NCBI GenBank assembly: GCA_016928955.1
Contig: JAFGJV010000004.1
Span: 62,001-126,000 of the forward strand
Source of the DNA: Spirochaetales bacterium
GTDB taxonomy: Bacteria > Spirochaetota > Spirochaetia > Treponematales > UBA12059
Direction: 5' to 3'
DNA: 64,000 nt
Both the position numbers and the translations under genes were made by a program. Under the pieces are notes generated by a model. It had not been told where the DNA came from. It saw only the letters and a list, made by a program, of their open reading frames with translations, and searched no databases. Shown piece after piece: positions 26,892 through 37,300 of this stretch (positions within the stretch are counted from its first letter, which is position 1; every line of letters starts with the position of its first letter).

Positions 26892-27872
26892 ATGCGCGCG
26901 TATCTTGCAGCACTCGTGTTTTTTGTTACGGCCTTTTCCTGTTCGCCGCCGCCGGATGCCGGGGACAAGGGACAGGCAGACCCGGCGCTGGTCGGTCCCG
27001 TCCGTTCGTCCGTGACGGCCGCCGAGCTTGAGTCCGAGCTGTTCGACATATGCGAGACCGAGCGCAGAAACGGCTGTCTGCAGGGTCTCGGCGCCCTGGA
27101 GTCGATGTTGCTCGAGGGCACGGGTGACGCGGCAGGGGCTTTGTACGCCGCCTCACGGGATCTCTTCGTGGCCTACGCGTATGGCGAGTCCAGCCTAGAC
27201 GACGCGCTTGGGCGGCTGGATGGCATACAGCAGGGCTGGCTGGACAGCGGCCACCAGCCGGACGCGGCGCTGGTATACGCCGTGGCGTCGGTGCGCTCGG
27301 CCCTTGTTGGGGACTGGGAACCGGGAAAGGCACCCCGGACGGCCACGGGACCGGAGAGTCCGGACTCTTTCCGGGCTTGGCTGTCCCTGGCCTACCGCAT
27401 CCAGAACGGCGTGGCCACATCCGAGGAAATCCGGCGCTACTCGGCCATGCAGGCCCGGTACTCGTCCTTTCCCCCGTACTGGCGGGTGTTCACCCTGGCA
27501 GGCTTGAACCAGGAATTTTCGGTCGACTCGGCGGAACGCTGCATACGGCTGGCACCCCACGGTCCCTATGCAGAGCTGTCCCGCCATTCCCTCGCGTCCA
27601 ACTTTGGCCTGCCCGACGGATCGGGCAAAGCCGTGCTGACGAGCGGCGAGATACAGGCCATCGTCGAGGACGCGGTCGCCAGCGGAGACTATGACCGTCT
27701 CGAAACGCTGTTTCCTACGCTTGAACTGCCCGACAATCCATCAACCATGTTCGCCGTTGGCGCTTTGAGGTCTCTGAGCGAAATCAGGGACGCGCGTTTG
27801 TGGCTTGAATCTCGACGGGCCAGGGCTCAGGGCCGGCTGGCCGAACGCCTGCGCTACGTCACGGGAGCCTGA
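26892..27872 (+). CDS. Lipoprotein of unknown function, first gene of the operon
   Basis: 326 residues from ATG 26892, with AAGGGGAC upstream. Signal MRAYLAALVFFVTAFSC ends in a lipobox FSC. The mature part is alpha-helical with repeated short helical pairs (for example FDICETERRNGCLQGLGALESML and FRAWLSLAYRIQNGVATSEEIRRYSAMQ) suggesting a solenoid of TPR-like repeats, but no clean consensus is seen. It is the first of eight tightly packed genes ending at 44997; the stop is separated from the next ATG by two bases. Confidence 0.78.
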   Translation: MRAYLAALVFFVTAFSCSPPPDAGDKGQADPALVGPVRSSVTAAELESELFDICETERRNGCLQGLGALESMLLEGTGDAAGALYAASRDLFVAYAYGESSLDDALGRLDGIQQGWLDSGHQPDAALVYAVASVRSALVGDWEPGKAPRTATGPESPDSFRAWLSLAYRIQNGVATSEEIRRYSAMQARYSSFPPYWRVFTLAGLNQEFSVDSAERCIRLAPHGPYAELSRHSLASNFGLPDGSGKAVLTSGEIQAIVEDAVASGDYDRLETLFPTLELPDNPSTMFAVGALRSLSEIRDARLWLESRRARAQGRLAERLRYVTGA

Positions 27873-27874
27873 CC

Positions 27875-28528
27875 ATGAGGTGGTCAGCGTATATGACGGC
27901 CGCTGTGCTCGCTGTCCTGTGCCTATCCTGCTTGTCCTGCAGGCGCAGGGACGCGGCTGCCGCCCTGGAACGGCATATATCTGCCATTTCCTCGTACCAG
28001 GAAGGCAAGCTGGATAAAGCCATAGCCGAGGCAGCCGAGGCCGAACGTATGGACGACACCCTGGTCGCGGCTTCCATTCTGAAGGGCAAGGCGGAATTTT
28101 TTTCGGACGACCTGGGATCAGCGCTCGCCTCGTTCTCCTTGGCGCTCAAGGCCCAGCCCGCCAGCATAGAAGCCCGTCTGTGGCAGGCGCGGTGCCTGCG
28201 CTACCTCAAGCGTCAGCCAGAAGCGATTGAAGCGTGCGAATCGGCCCTTGCCCTTGCGCCGAACCTGGTGGAACTCCTCAGGCTGCGCGCGGCCATGGCC
28301 ATGGATGACGACGACGTTGCCACGGCGGCGCTGTGCCTGGACAGGGCCGCGTCAAGCGCCCAGGAGTTCGCGCTGGTGTTTATGGACCGCGCCGCACTGC
28401 GCTGGGCAGCCGGGCACGCTGAAGGAGCCCGCGACGATCTGAAGATGGCACTGTCGCTCCTGCCGCCAGGATCGCCTGCCCGGAAAGGGGCAACAGATCT
28501 CTTGTCCGCGGTAGAGGCCGGGTTGTGA
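27875..28528 (+). CDS. TPR-repeat lipoprotein
   Basis: 217 residues. The signal ends in LSCLSC, giving a lipid-anchored protein. The mature part is almost entirely TPR-like: YQEGKLDKAIAEAAEAERMDDTL, DDLGSALASFSLALKAQPAS, LKRQPEAIEACESALALAPN and a final AGHAEGARDDLKMALSLLP. These repeats bind partner proteins and are common in secretion and envelope assembly complexes. Stop and the next GTG overlap by four bases, linking it to the TolC-like gene. Confidence 0.85.
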   Translation: MRWSAYMTAAVLAVLCLSCLSCRRRDAAAALERHISAISSYQEGKLDKAIAEAAEAERMDDTLVAASILKGKAEFFSDDLGSALASFSLALKAQPASIEARLWQARCLRYLKRQPEAIEACESALALAPNLVELLRLRAAMAMDDDDVATAALCLDRAASSAQEFALVFMDRAALRWAAGHAEGARDDLKMALSLLPPGSPARKGATDLLSAVEAGL

Positions 28529-29985
28529 GCGTGCGGGTCGGAGCTTGGTTCCGGAACCTTCGTTGGGCTGTCATGGCGCTCGGCGTATTTGTGTCCGGCT
28601 GCGCGTCGCTACCCGAGCCTTCATCCTTGCCCCCTGGCCTTTACGCATCTGCATGCCAGGTTCCAGAAGCCCAGGAACGCGCGCTTAGTTGCGCAGACGC
28701 CGCCCGCCTGGCAGTGGAACGGTCGGTAGAGCTCAGGGCCGAGCGGGAAGCGCTTGGGCTGAAAGAGGGCGCGTGGGCCTTGGGGTTCCGCGAGTATCTT
28801 CCCGACCTGAGCGTGTCCTGGGCCCGGGACGAACGCCTTTCTTTTTTGTCCAGCGATCAGGCAGCGTGGACCCTGTCACTCGACGTGAGCCAAACCCTGT
28901 GGGACGGCGGAAAACTCAGGCGGACGAGGACGCTCGAGTCTGCGAGCCTCTCCTGGGCCCGGGCGGAAATGGTGAAGAAGGAGCGAGCGCTTGCGGAGGC
29001 TGCAATAAGCGCGTACCGGAATGTACTGGCCGCTCGCTCGCGCCTTGACCTCCTGCGCCAATCCAACGAACGGGCGGCTCTGGAGCTTGAAACGTTGGAG
29101 TGCGAGGTGGAACTCGGGTTTGCCCGACCAGATGTTCTGGCGGACGCCGGGCATAGGCTGGACTCAATGTCATTGGACATACAGGAAGCAGATCTTGGGG
29201 TCGAGGAAGCAGAGCACCAGCTGGCCACGCTGCTTTTTTGTGACGGGCTGCCAGCGCTCGGCGAGTCCGTCAACACGGAGGAACGGGCCCTGGACGTGGA
29301 CGGGGAAAAGCTTGTGGCGGCCGCCCTTGAGAGGTCTCCGGATGTGGACGCGGCCGCCCGCCTGGTCGAGCAACGGCGGGTTGAGGCGGAGGCTGCGGCC
29401 TGGGCGTGGCTGCCCGTGGTTCGCGTGGATATCAGCGCCCGCTTCGGCGGAGACGAGTTTCCTTTGACGGACGCGGCGTGGACAGCGAACGTAACGCTGT
29501 CATACGACGGTCCCTGGCTGTCCGGACAGGCCGGCGTCAGCGGCGGTCTAGAAGGAAGGGACGCGCGGCGCTTCGGGAGTTCGTCAAGCGTATATCCCGT
29601 CCCGGCACCGGCGGAAAGCATGGCACCCGCTGGCGCGCGGCTGGCGCTGCAACAGGCCATTGACGCCTATGACTCGACCCGGCGGGCCGTCGAACTCGGC
29701 GCGCGCCTGGCCTTGACCCGGTACGGAATAGCGGCCAGACGCAGGGACAGCGCGCGTTCCGGACTGGACCTGGCCCGGCGCCAGCAGGCGTTGTGCCAGG
29801 TGCGCGTGCGCCTCGGACAGGCTACCAGGCTGGAAGCCCTGGACGCGGAACTCGCGTGCGCCAAAGCCGAACTCGGGCTCCTGGACGCGGCGATGGGGCT
29901 TCTGTCGGCACAGCGAGACCTTGAACGCATCCTCGGGCTTGATCCCGGCGCGCTGCCTGCGTTCGCAGGCGGAGTTAGGCAATGA
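28525..29985 (+). CDS. TolC/OprM-family outer membrane channel lipoprotein
   Basis: 486 residues from GTG 28525. The signal ends at VFVSGC, a lipobox, as in OprM/NodT-type channels. Two structurally repeated outer-membrane efflux protein domains are visible: SCADAARLAVERSVELRAEREALGLKEG with long helices (residues ~70-260), and LAARLAL-type helices again at ~370-470 (SARSGLDLARRQQALCQVRVRLGQATRLEALDAELA). A serine-rich loop near 350 separates them. Such proteins form trimeric tunnels with an adaptor such as the one encoded next. It overlaps the adaptor start (ATGA). Confidence 0.88.
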   Translation: MSVRVGAWFRNLRWAVMALGVFVSGCASLPEPSSLPPGLYASACQVPEAQERALSCADAARLAVERSVELRAEREALGLKEGAWALGFREYLPDLSVSWARDERLSFLSSDQAAWTLSLDVSQTLWDGGKLRRTRTLESASLSWARAEMVKKERALAEAAISAYRNVLAARSRLDLLRQSNERAALELETLECEVELGFARPDVLADAGHRLDSMSLDIQEADLGVEEAEHQLATLLFCDGLPALGESVNTEERALDVDGEKLVAAALERSPDVDAAARLVEQRRVEAEAAAWAWLPVVRVDISARFGGDEFPLTDAAWTANVTLSYDGPWLSGQAGVSGGLEGRDARRFGSSSSVYPVPAPAESMAPAGARLALQQAIDAYDSTRRAVELGARLALTRYGIAARRRDSARSGLDLARRQQALCQVRVRLGQATRLEALDAELACAKAELGLLDAAMGLLSAQRDLERILGLDPGALPAFAGGVRQ

Positions 29986-31322
29986 AACGGCTCGTGACTG
30001 CGGCGCTGGCCGTTCTTGTCGCGGCGTCGTGCGCGCGGGCCAAGCCGGCAGAGAGCGATGGCACACCAGTGGATGTTTCCGTCGCCGAGGTCGTGTCGCT
30101 TGACATAGCGGAGCTGGTCAAAGGGTATGGCAGCCTGTCGTTCCAGGACAAGGCCGACGTCACGGCGCGAGAGGAAGGCCAGCTGGTCCGTCTGCTGGCA
30201 AAAGAAGGCGACGAGGTCCGGCGCGGACAGCTCATGGCCGTACTCGAGAACAAACGCCTCGAAATAGCGGAAGAGAGCGCCAGGAACGCGGTCGACCAGG
30301 CCCAGGCCGCCAGGCAGCTGGCCCTGGCGCGCAAACAGGAGGGGGAGTTCGCAGCCGAGGCACGGGTCCTTCAGCTCGAACGGAGCGGCATGGAATTGGA
30401 GCAGGCCAAGGCGGCCCTGGCGGAGGGGCGCAGGGTGCAGGACGAGCTGGAAATTCTCCATCAGGCCGGCGGGTTGAGCGAGGAGGAAATCATAGCGGGC
30501 CGGATCAAGGTTCTCAACCTGGAGGAGAAGGCGCATCTGCTGGCCAAGGACCTGGCCATACGCGAGGTTGGGCTCCGGGACGAGGACCTTGCGGCCGCTG
30601 GCTATTCGGGTTTTACAAGCGACCAGGAACGGCGCATGGCGCTCATAGGCCTGTGTACCGCGTCGCTCTGCGCCGAGCTTATGGCGGCACAGGCGCGCCT
30701 GAGTTCGGCCACTACCGACCTCAAAGCGGTCCGGCTGTCCCTCAGCGAATTGGAGTTGCGCTCGCCCATCGACGGCGTGGTGGGAGCCGTGTATGTAAGC
30801 CCCGGAGAATGCGTCAAGCCGGACACGGCCGTCTTCACGGTAATGGACGTGGACTCCCTGCACGCAGTCATACAGGTAGACGAGGTTGAGGCCGCCGGGT
30901 TGGAGGAAGGTTGCGGGGCCGAGTTGTTTGTCGACGCCACAGGCGGCGTGTTCAAAGGCAGCATCAAGTCCATAGCTCCGATCGCCGACGCAAGATCCGG
31001 CTCGGTCACGGTCAAGGTAGCTCTGCGGGACAAGCCTGCCGGGCTCAAGCCGGGTTTGTTCGTTCGGGTGACGATACACACCGGGCGGGGACGCACGGCT
31101 CTGATCGCGCCCGATGCATGCCTCCTTGGCGAACGAGATGGGGAAGCAAGCGTGTTCGTTGTCGCAGGCGGCAGGGTGTATGAGCGCACGGTACGTCTGG
31201 GTGAGAGCCTGCCCGAAGGACGGGAGCTTGTGTCCGGCGTGTCGCGAGGAGACGTGCTGGTAAGCGGCCCGGGCCGCTGGCTGAAGGAGGGCGACCATGT
31301 ATCGATCGCGGAGGAAAGCTGA
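29982..31322 (+). CDS. HlyD/RND-type periplasmic adaptor lipoprotein
   Basis: 446 residues. Signal ending in LVAASC, so lipid-anchored. Order: short beta segment, lipoyl-like half (VTAREEGQLVRLLAKEGDEVRRGQLMAVLE), a long helical hairpin (residues ~90-250, AEESARNAVDQAQAAR), the second lipoyl half (LELRSPIDGVVGAVYVSPGE) and a beta-barrel (GSVTVKVALRDKPAGLKPGLFVRVTI). This is the standard membrane-fusion-protein layout. No RND or ABC pump is encoded here, so the energy source must lie elsewhere or the complex works differently. Overlaps the next gene by 26 bases. Confidence 0.9.
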   Translation: MKRLVTAALAVLVAASCARAKPAESDGTPVDVSVAEVVSLDIAELVKGYGSLSFQDKADVTAREEGQLVRLLAKEGDEVRRGQLMAVLENKRLEIAEESARNAVDQAQAARQLALARKQEGEFAAEARVLQLERSGMELEQAKAALAEGRRVQDELEILHQAGGLSEEEIIAGRIKVLNLEEKAHLLAKDLAIREVGLRDEDLAAAGYSGFTSDQERRMALIGLCTASLCAELMAAQARLSSATTDLKAVRLSLSELELRSPIDGVVGAVYVSPGECVKPDTAVFTVMDVDSLHAVIQVDEVEAAGLEEGCGAELFVDATGGVFKGSIKSIAPIADARSGSVTVKVALRDKPAGLKPGLFVRVTIHTGRGRTALIAPDACLLGERDGEASVFVVAGGRVYERTVRLGESLPEGRELVSGVSRGDVLVSGPGRWLKEGDHVSIAEES

Positions 31323-32769
31323 AGGACCAACCAGCCATGAGTTGCCGGTAGCGGCCGTCATGGTGCTATGCGCCGCCATGCTATCAGCCTGTGGCCTCCT
31401 TGACCTGAGGGACGTAGGAGCATGGACGTATCCCGACACTCCGTACCAGGTTCTGAAGGACCTGGACCAAGCTGTGCGCTTCGGCTTTGACGGACAAGCA
31501 GACCGTATAGCCGCTGAGCGCTCCTTCAGGGTGACCTGTCCGGATGGCGTCGTGGACGGCGACTTTGAGTGGACGGGGGAAGCATGCGAATGGTCGCCCG
31601 TGGGCGGCTGGGAACCGTGCGTGCGCTACAGGCTGGTGTTCAGAGGCGAAATCCGGATGTCGGACGGCCGTATGGCGCGTCCCTGCGTCGACCTACCGTT
31701 CTACGCTGAGAGGGCGGGCAGGCCGCCCTTTGTCGCCGGTGCCCAACCGCTGGACGGGGCATCCGTAGGTGTATGGGGCAGCGATGCTCGTATCCTGAAA
31801 CTGGATTTTTCAGAGCCGATGGACACGGCGTCCGTATTCCGGGAGCTGTCGCTGAGTCCGGGTGTCAATGCCGATCCGCGTTGGAGCGCTGACGGAAAAA
31901 CCCTGGAGCTCGTGCTCAACGAGGCCCTCGAGCCGTGCGTGCAGTACCGGTGGAGCCTGTCCGCTGAAGCGCGTTCAGCGGACGGATCCGCTCTGGGTGG
32001 CGATGTGACGGGTTCCTTTGTCAGCGACGCTGACCGGACGCCTCCATACGTGGCCAGCGCGGTTCCGGTGGGTCTCACGGGAGGACGTTGGCTGGAGCTC
32101 GGCGCGACCCTCGATGAATTGAAAACGGGCCAGTCGCTTGGCGTCAGGTTCAGCGAGGCCATGGATCCCCACTCGGCGGCGGCCTCAGTCCGCGTCGGGC
32201 CAGGAGTGTCGGGAAACTGCGCCGCAGCAGAGCCGGATTTGGTCGTATTCACCCCCGCGCAGGAATGGCCCCCCGAGTCGGCCCTGGTCCTTACCGTATC
32301 CGGGGACGCGGAGGACGCTTCCGGCCTGCCCATGGGCAACGAGTGGACGCAGGTCTTTCGTCCTGCCGTTCCGTACCTGCGCGTGCTTTCCATGCTCGAT
32401 CAGGACGGCTCGCTGCTGGAACAACCGAGTGGCGGAGAACTTTTCAGGGTGGCCGTCGGCCCCGAGCCCGATGGTGATTTTTACCTGAGCGTGAGATTTT
32501 CCGGAGCGTTCGACGACGCGGGCAAGGTCCTTGCCGTTGAGGATATCGCGCTGGCTGCTTTGTTCCCGTCCACGTTGCCCGCTCCGCGCCTTACCTGCGC
32601 CGAGTGGGTGTCGGACGACACGATCGCGCTCTCATGGGAAGGCTTGTCTGCCGGGAACTCCGACTGCCCCCACTATTATCGGCTCAGGATCACCGGTGGA
32701 ACTGGTGGCATACAAGATAGGGAAACACACGTCATGGACGGCGACCTGTCCCTGTACCTGGAGGGCTAG
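31297..32769 (+). CDS. Ig-like (Big_5-type) domain lipoprotein A
   Basis: 490 residues from the ATG at 31297; a later ATG is possible because the signal core begins near residue 20 and the lipobox is LSAC near 32. Repeated SbsA-type Ig-like units are seen as LKLDFSEPMDTASVFRELSL followed by LELVLNEALEPCVQYRWSL, and again LGVRFSEAMDPHSAAASVRV. These beta-sandwich modules bind partners or stalk a protein away from the membrane. Conserved cysteines pair within the first module. Next gene follows after two bases. Confidence 0.82.
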   Translation: MYRSRRKAEGPTSHELPVAAVMVLCAAMLSACGLLDLRDVGAWTYPDTPYQVLKDLDQAVRFGFDGQADRIAAERSFRVTCPDGVVDGDFEWTGEACEWSPVGGWEPCVRYRLVFRGEIRMSDGRMARPCVDLPFYAERAGRPPFVAGAQPLDGASVGVWGSDARILKLDFSEPMDTASVFRELSLSPGVNADPRWSADGKTLELVLNEALEPCVQYRWSLSAEARSADGSALGGDVTGSFVSDADRTPPYVASAVPVGLTGGRWLELGATLDELKTGQSLGVRFSEAMDPHSAAASVRVGPGVSGNCAAAEPDLVVFTPAQEWPPESALVLTVSGDAEDASGLPMGNEWTQVFRPAVPYLRVLSMLDQDGSLLEQPSGGELFRVAVGPEPDGDFYLSVRFSGAFDDAGKVLAVEDIALAALFPSTLPAPRLTCAEWVSDDTIALSWEGLSAGNSDCPHYYRLRITGGTGGIQDRETHVMDGDLSLYLEG

Positions 32770-32771
32770 CC

Positions 32772-34298
32772 ATGAGCAAGCGAGCGATGAGCGCTCTGGC
32801 GGCGGCCGCCCTGATCCTGTTCGGGTCCTGCGGCCTCCTCATCGACAGGCCTTTTGCCGTCAGCGCGTGGATGCCGGGGCGCGAGAGGATGGACGCGGCA
32901 AGCCTTCACGTCGTGAGCGTAAGCTTTTCCATGGACCCCGACAGGCCCCTTGCCGAGTCGTGCTTTTCCTTGGCCGAGGATGGGCGGCCCATAAGCGGGT
33001 CTTGTTCCTGGGAGGGCACAACACTGGCGTTCAGGCCGTACGGCGGGTTTGTCGAGGACGCGGATTATGTCCTGACCGTGTCCCAGGAGGCTCGGACTGA
33101 GGACGGGCTGTCATTGGCCTCGGACTTTGAGGCACGGTTCACGACCAAGGCCGAAGGCGAGCGCCCGAGGATAACGGGATCTGTGCCGGTAGATGGCGGC
33201 GTGCTCGCAGGACGCATGGATACGGTGACAGTGAGCTGCTCGGAGAGCGTCGATCCGCTTACGTTCAGGTCTTCCGTATCCCTGTCGCCTGGCGTCAAGG
33301 GCTACTGGTTCCTGTCAAACGGGGGCCGCGACATGCTTTTCCAGCCCTTCGAGCCGTTTACTGTCGGCGAACGATACAGCATCAGGGTGTCATCGGGGCT
33401 GCTCAGCCAATTGGGATACGAGCTCGGTTATTCGTGGGAAGCTGGCTTTACGGCGGGCTGCGACCTTGCGCCGCCTGAACTGGCATCAGCCGAGGCTGTG
33501 GACCAAGCCGGACTCGGCATGCTGTCGCTCGTGCAGGATGAGGACGGCGATACGTTGTGGACGGTAAACGCCGGTTGGGAAACAGCATGGTGGCTCAGAC
33601 TCAAGTTTTCGGAGAGTGTCGACCTGGCCAGCGTGGCGAGCCATACCAGGCTTGAAGGCGGGATCGCGTTCAAGCCGGAAACGGAGGCAGGTCTGTCCGA
33701 TTCTGCATTATTCCTTCCTACGGTTCAACCGGTGTGGGGCCAGGAGTTTACCGTTACGATCTTGCCCGGCATTGAAGACGCATACGGGAACCAGAGCGAC
33801 ATCCAATACGTGTTCCGCTGCGTCGCGGACGGACCCGGATCAAAACCGCCGCGGCTTATAGGCGTTCGTCTGCCCCTGGCTCCTGGCGCAACGGATCCAT
33901 CCTACCGGAAGCTCAAGGCCTATCCCTGGGCCGAGCAGTTCGCCAGCCTCGTGCTCGATACGTGCCCGGAATCGTTTCCCATAGGCGAGGCCGTATCCGT
34001 GCCCGTCGAGCTGTACGTAGAAGTAGCCCAGGGTGCGTCCCTGGACCTGTTATCTATCATGGAGTCGTTCAGGATAACGGGCGGAAACGACGCCCTGGAT
34101 TTTACGCCGACCCGCGTGAGGGCAGGCGGTCTTGACTGGGAAGCGCCAGAATGGCCGGGGGCTCTCCTTGCAACGGTGGACGGCACACTTGTGAACCACG
34201 CCAATTCGGGAATCATCACCCTCAGCGTGGCGGAGGGGTTTCATGACAGTGTCGGAAACTCGAACGCGGAGTCCCAGGATTTGCTCCTATTGAAGTAG
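32772..34298 (+). CDS. Ig-like (Big_5-type) domain lipoprotein B
   Basis: 508 residues. Signal ends at LFGSC. Same modular design as the previous gene: VVSVSFSMDPDRPLAESCFSL, then TVTVSCSESVDPLTFRSSVSL, WLRLKFSESVDLASVASHTRL and a longer C-terminal region. Repeats of the form S-E-x-(M/V)-D-P mark the Big_5-type strands. The pair probably arose by duplication and then diverged. A 68-base gap with a strong AAAAAAGGAG site separates it from the giant gene, leaving room for an internal promoter, though none is obvious. Confidence 0.82.
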   Translation: MSKRAMSALAAAALILFGSCGLLIDRPFAVSAWMPGRERMDAASLHVVSVSFSMDPDRPLAESCFSLAEDGRPISGSCSWEGTTLAFRPYGGFVEDADYVLTVSQEARTEDGLSLASDFEARFTTKAEGERPRITGSVPVDGGVLAGRMDTVTVSCSESVDPLTFRSSVSLSPGVKGYWFLSNGGRDMLFQPFEPFTVGERYSIRVSSGLLSQLGYELGYSWEAGFTAGCDLAPPELASAEAVDQAGLGMLSLVQDEDGDTLWTVNAGWETAWWLRLKFSESVDLASVASHTRLEGGIAFKPETEAGLSDSALFLPTVQPVWGQEFTVTILPGIEDAYGNQSDIQYVFRCVADGPGSKPPRLIGVRLPLAPGATDPSYRKLKAYPWAEQFASLVLDTCPESFPIGEAVSVPVELYVEVAQGASLDLLSIMESFRITGGNDALDFTPTRVRAGGLDWEAPEWPGALLATVDGTLVNHANSGIITLSVAEGFHDSVGNSNAESQDLLLLK

Positions 34299-34366
34299 GG
34301 CCCTCCCCTGAAACTGAGGCTGGTAGGGTCGACCGCAATGTTGTTCGCAAAAAAAAGGAGAAAAAC

Positions 34367-37300
34367 ATGACGTACCTTGACACCAGAAGGATAGCCGCCG
34401 CTTTCATGGCCGTCATCATGGCCTTGGCCGGCGTAAGCGTTTCTGCTCAGACGGACGAGCGCATGCTGGAGGAAGTGTTCTCGCAAAACCTGGAACAATG
34501 CTTTGCCGAAGCGGACGGCGCCCGGGATCCTGTGGCCTGGATACGGTGCGCCCAGGGCGGGTTGGAAGCCGCCGTAGCGGGTTGGGAAGCCGCGGCCCTA
34601 GCGGTATACGAGGGCGGCCCGAGTTTTGAGGGAGACAAGGACAGGATTCAAAGGCTCGGACAGGAGGAACTGGATAGGTGTTTTGCCTCGTGGCTTATGG
34701 ACCGGTTTTTTGGCGGCGAGGCGGCAAAACTCAGGGCCAGCGTGGCGTCGGCCGCTGAACGGGAAAGCAGACGGCGTCTGTACGTCACCGACGATAGCTC
34801 CGAGCTGTGCCTGGCTCCGAACGGGGATCCCATCATTCAGCGTCCGCAAGGTTCCATCGAAGCGGAGGGCCAGGCATGGCAGTCCGCGCTGAACGCGTAC
34901 GCGAAGGACGCAACGGACAGCTTTTTAGCCGCCATCAATGGGCTGGGCCAGGATGCCCTGAGCCGGCTGGCTCCCGGCGAACGTGAACGCTTCCGGGACA
35001 TATTCGCAAAAAGCTCCCTCCGCGAGTCCGAGCGTTGCGGCACCCTTGTGCAGGAGCTCATGCGGAGGGAAGAGAGCCTCTTTGTCGCGCGTCTCGGTTC
35101 CGACCGATGGAGCCTGAGAAGCCAAAGCGAGGGTGAGTCGGCTGACAACGCCTTGCTCGAGGCGTGCGAGGAAGCCGAGGCGGCTTGCGACGCCGGCTTG
35201 AGCGCGCTGGCGCTCAGGATAGAGGAAGCCAAGGCAGGCGCCGGCGACCTTGCCCTGGAAGGCGCCGACTGGCTGGAACAGTTTCAGGAGCAATTCGAGC
35301 GCGGTCTGGACGCATGGGAACGGGCAGAAGAGCGGTTCATGACCCGTCGTCTGGAATGGGAAGCGTCGGCGGCGTCGGCTTTTGACGCCGGGATGACGGC
35401 CTGGGCCGACGCGTATGACCGGCTCGAGATGGCGAGCCAAGCATGGGAGGAACAGGCGTCGGCCTTGCTGGTCACGGGAGAAGCCGCGTTCAAGGAGGCC
35501 AGCGTAGCCCTCGCTGACGATATCGAGAAAGCGCGAGCCCTATTCGAATTTTCAGCTGCCCAACGGCAGAGCTCGGGATCGGAGAAGGCCGCCGCCCTGG
35601 TGGACATCTACGTGCAGAGCACCCGGTCGATGAGCAGCGCGGAAGAGGGGGCAAAATACTGGCTTGGCATCCTGTTTGATCGCGTCGGCATGGACGATCC
35701 GCCCGAGTTCGGAAGCCAGGAGCTCGAAACATTTTTGGAGCTCCGCAAAATCCTCTTGTCGACGCCGGTATACGCTGCGGATGCGTATGACGCTCAACGG
35801 GAAGCCCTTGAGGAAAGCGAGCGCTGGCTGGGCATGTATGGGGATTTCAGGAATCGGTGCACGGAAGCCCGGAACAGCCTGGAAAACGAGTACACCCTGG
35901 CGCTCGGCGGCGAAGCCCTGGGCGCCGTGTTGAGCGATGGAACGGGCCCTGGCGAGTTCTGCCTGGACGAATATCAAGTAGCCCTGCTCAAGGCCCGCGC
36001 TGTCCGCGCCTACTGGGATAGGCGGGCATCCATGGCCGAGCTTGTCCAGGCCTATGCAGAAGACCTGAGCTCGGGCCGCGCCACCGAGGCTGAGAGCGAC
36101 GATGCCTTGGCTGCGGCGGGAATTGAATACGCTTCGGCGCTGGACGCCTACCGGCAAGCCGTAGGCGCGGTGACGGATGCCGGGTCGGCCATACAAGATT
36201 CCAGGTCAGCCCTGGCGAGCGCCCTTGACGAGCTCGACCGAGCCGGTTCCGCCTTGGAGGCACTGAACAGGGAGTATTCCCGCGCCCTTGCGGCGATCGC
36301 CCTTGGCGGGGCCGGCTATCTGCGAGACGAGGCGGAAGCCTTGTACCAGGCCATGGCCGAGCTGGAGACGGAAGAAGCCGCGGAAAGGGAGGCCGACAAG
36401 CTGGCTGCTTTCCTGGCGGCTGGTTCTGCGTACGGCGTCGGGGCGACGCTTGAATCAGCAAGCGTTGCGTTCGACTATCTGGTGCGCGGCCGTTCGGGTG
36501 AGCCAAGCCTGGCAGAACTTGACGCCGCGTGGAGGAAGGTGTGGGATCCGTCCGGAAGCGACGTGCCTGATCATGTCGATCAGTTCGGGCTCTCCACGGA
36601 GGATCCGGAGTACCATGTTCTGGCACGTATGCTTAAGGGCCTTGAAACAGCGGACCCGGCGGACGGCGCGTATTTGAAAGCAGGCGAGGACGCGATACGC
36701 GCTGTCGTGCGCACGGCCGCGGCGCGCAAGAACGCGGCCTTGAAGCAGCGACTTGACGACCTGGCCTTGATAGCGGCAGCGGACTTAAGGGCTTGGTACG
36801 CAGAGAGAGCTGGGCGCTCGCTGCCCGAGGACATAGAAACGGCTCTTGCCGGCGACCTTGAGCGCGCTGAGCGCGAGCTTCTCAAGAGGCGGCTGGAGCT
36901 TGAGCTCGGGGCCCTCAAGCAGGATGGATCGTCATCGCTGGACGCGTTCTGGGCCGGGAACCCGGAGGATAGGGAGAGGGCCCTTGTCGTGCTCGAGTCG
37001 CTTGCCCAGGGACTGGAAGGCCACTGGGATGACGGCGCCGGAGCGTTCGACACGGTCCTGGCCGGGCTGTGTGCGGCGGAAGAGGGCGTGGAGCTCTTCA
37101 TCATGGGTCAGGGTTTCTACTCCGTGGACGGCCTGGACCTGGGAACCTGTTTCGCGAACGAGGAGCTGACCGGGTGCCTCCAAGCCAACGGCAGGTACGG
37201 CGCGTACCATGAATGGGCGGCATACGCGCCGGCGGTGGAAGCAGAACACAGGCGCATGGCTCTATCCATCATGTCGGACGCCCTGTCTGATCTGGGTATG

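Noticed and set aside
29667..31439. Long open frame on the minus strand (590 codons)
   Set aside because: Antisense to the TolC-like and adaptor genes; no family motifs and composition typical of a shadow in GC-rich DNA.
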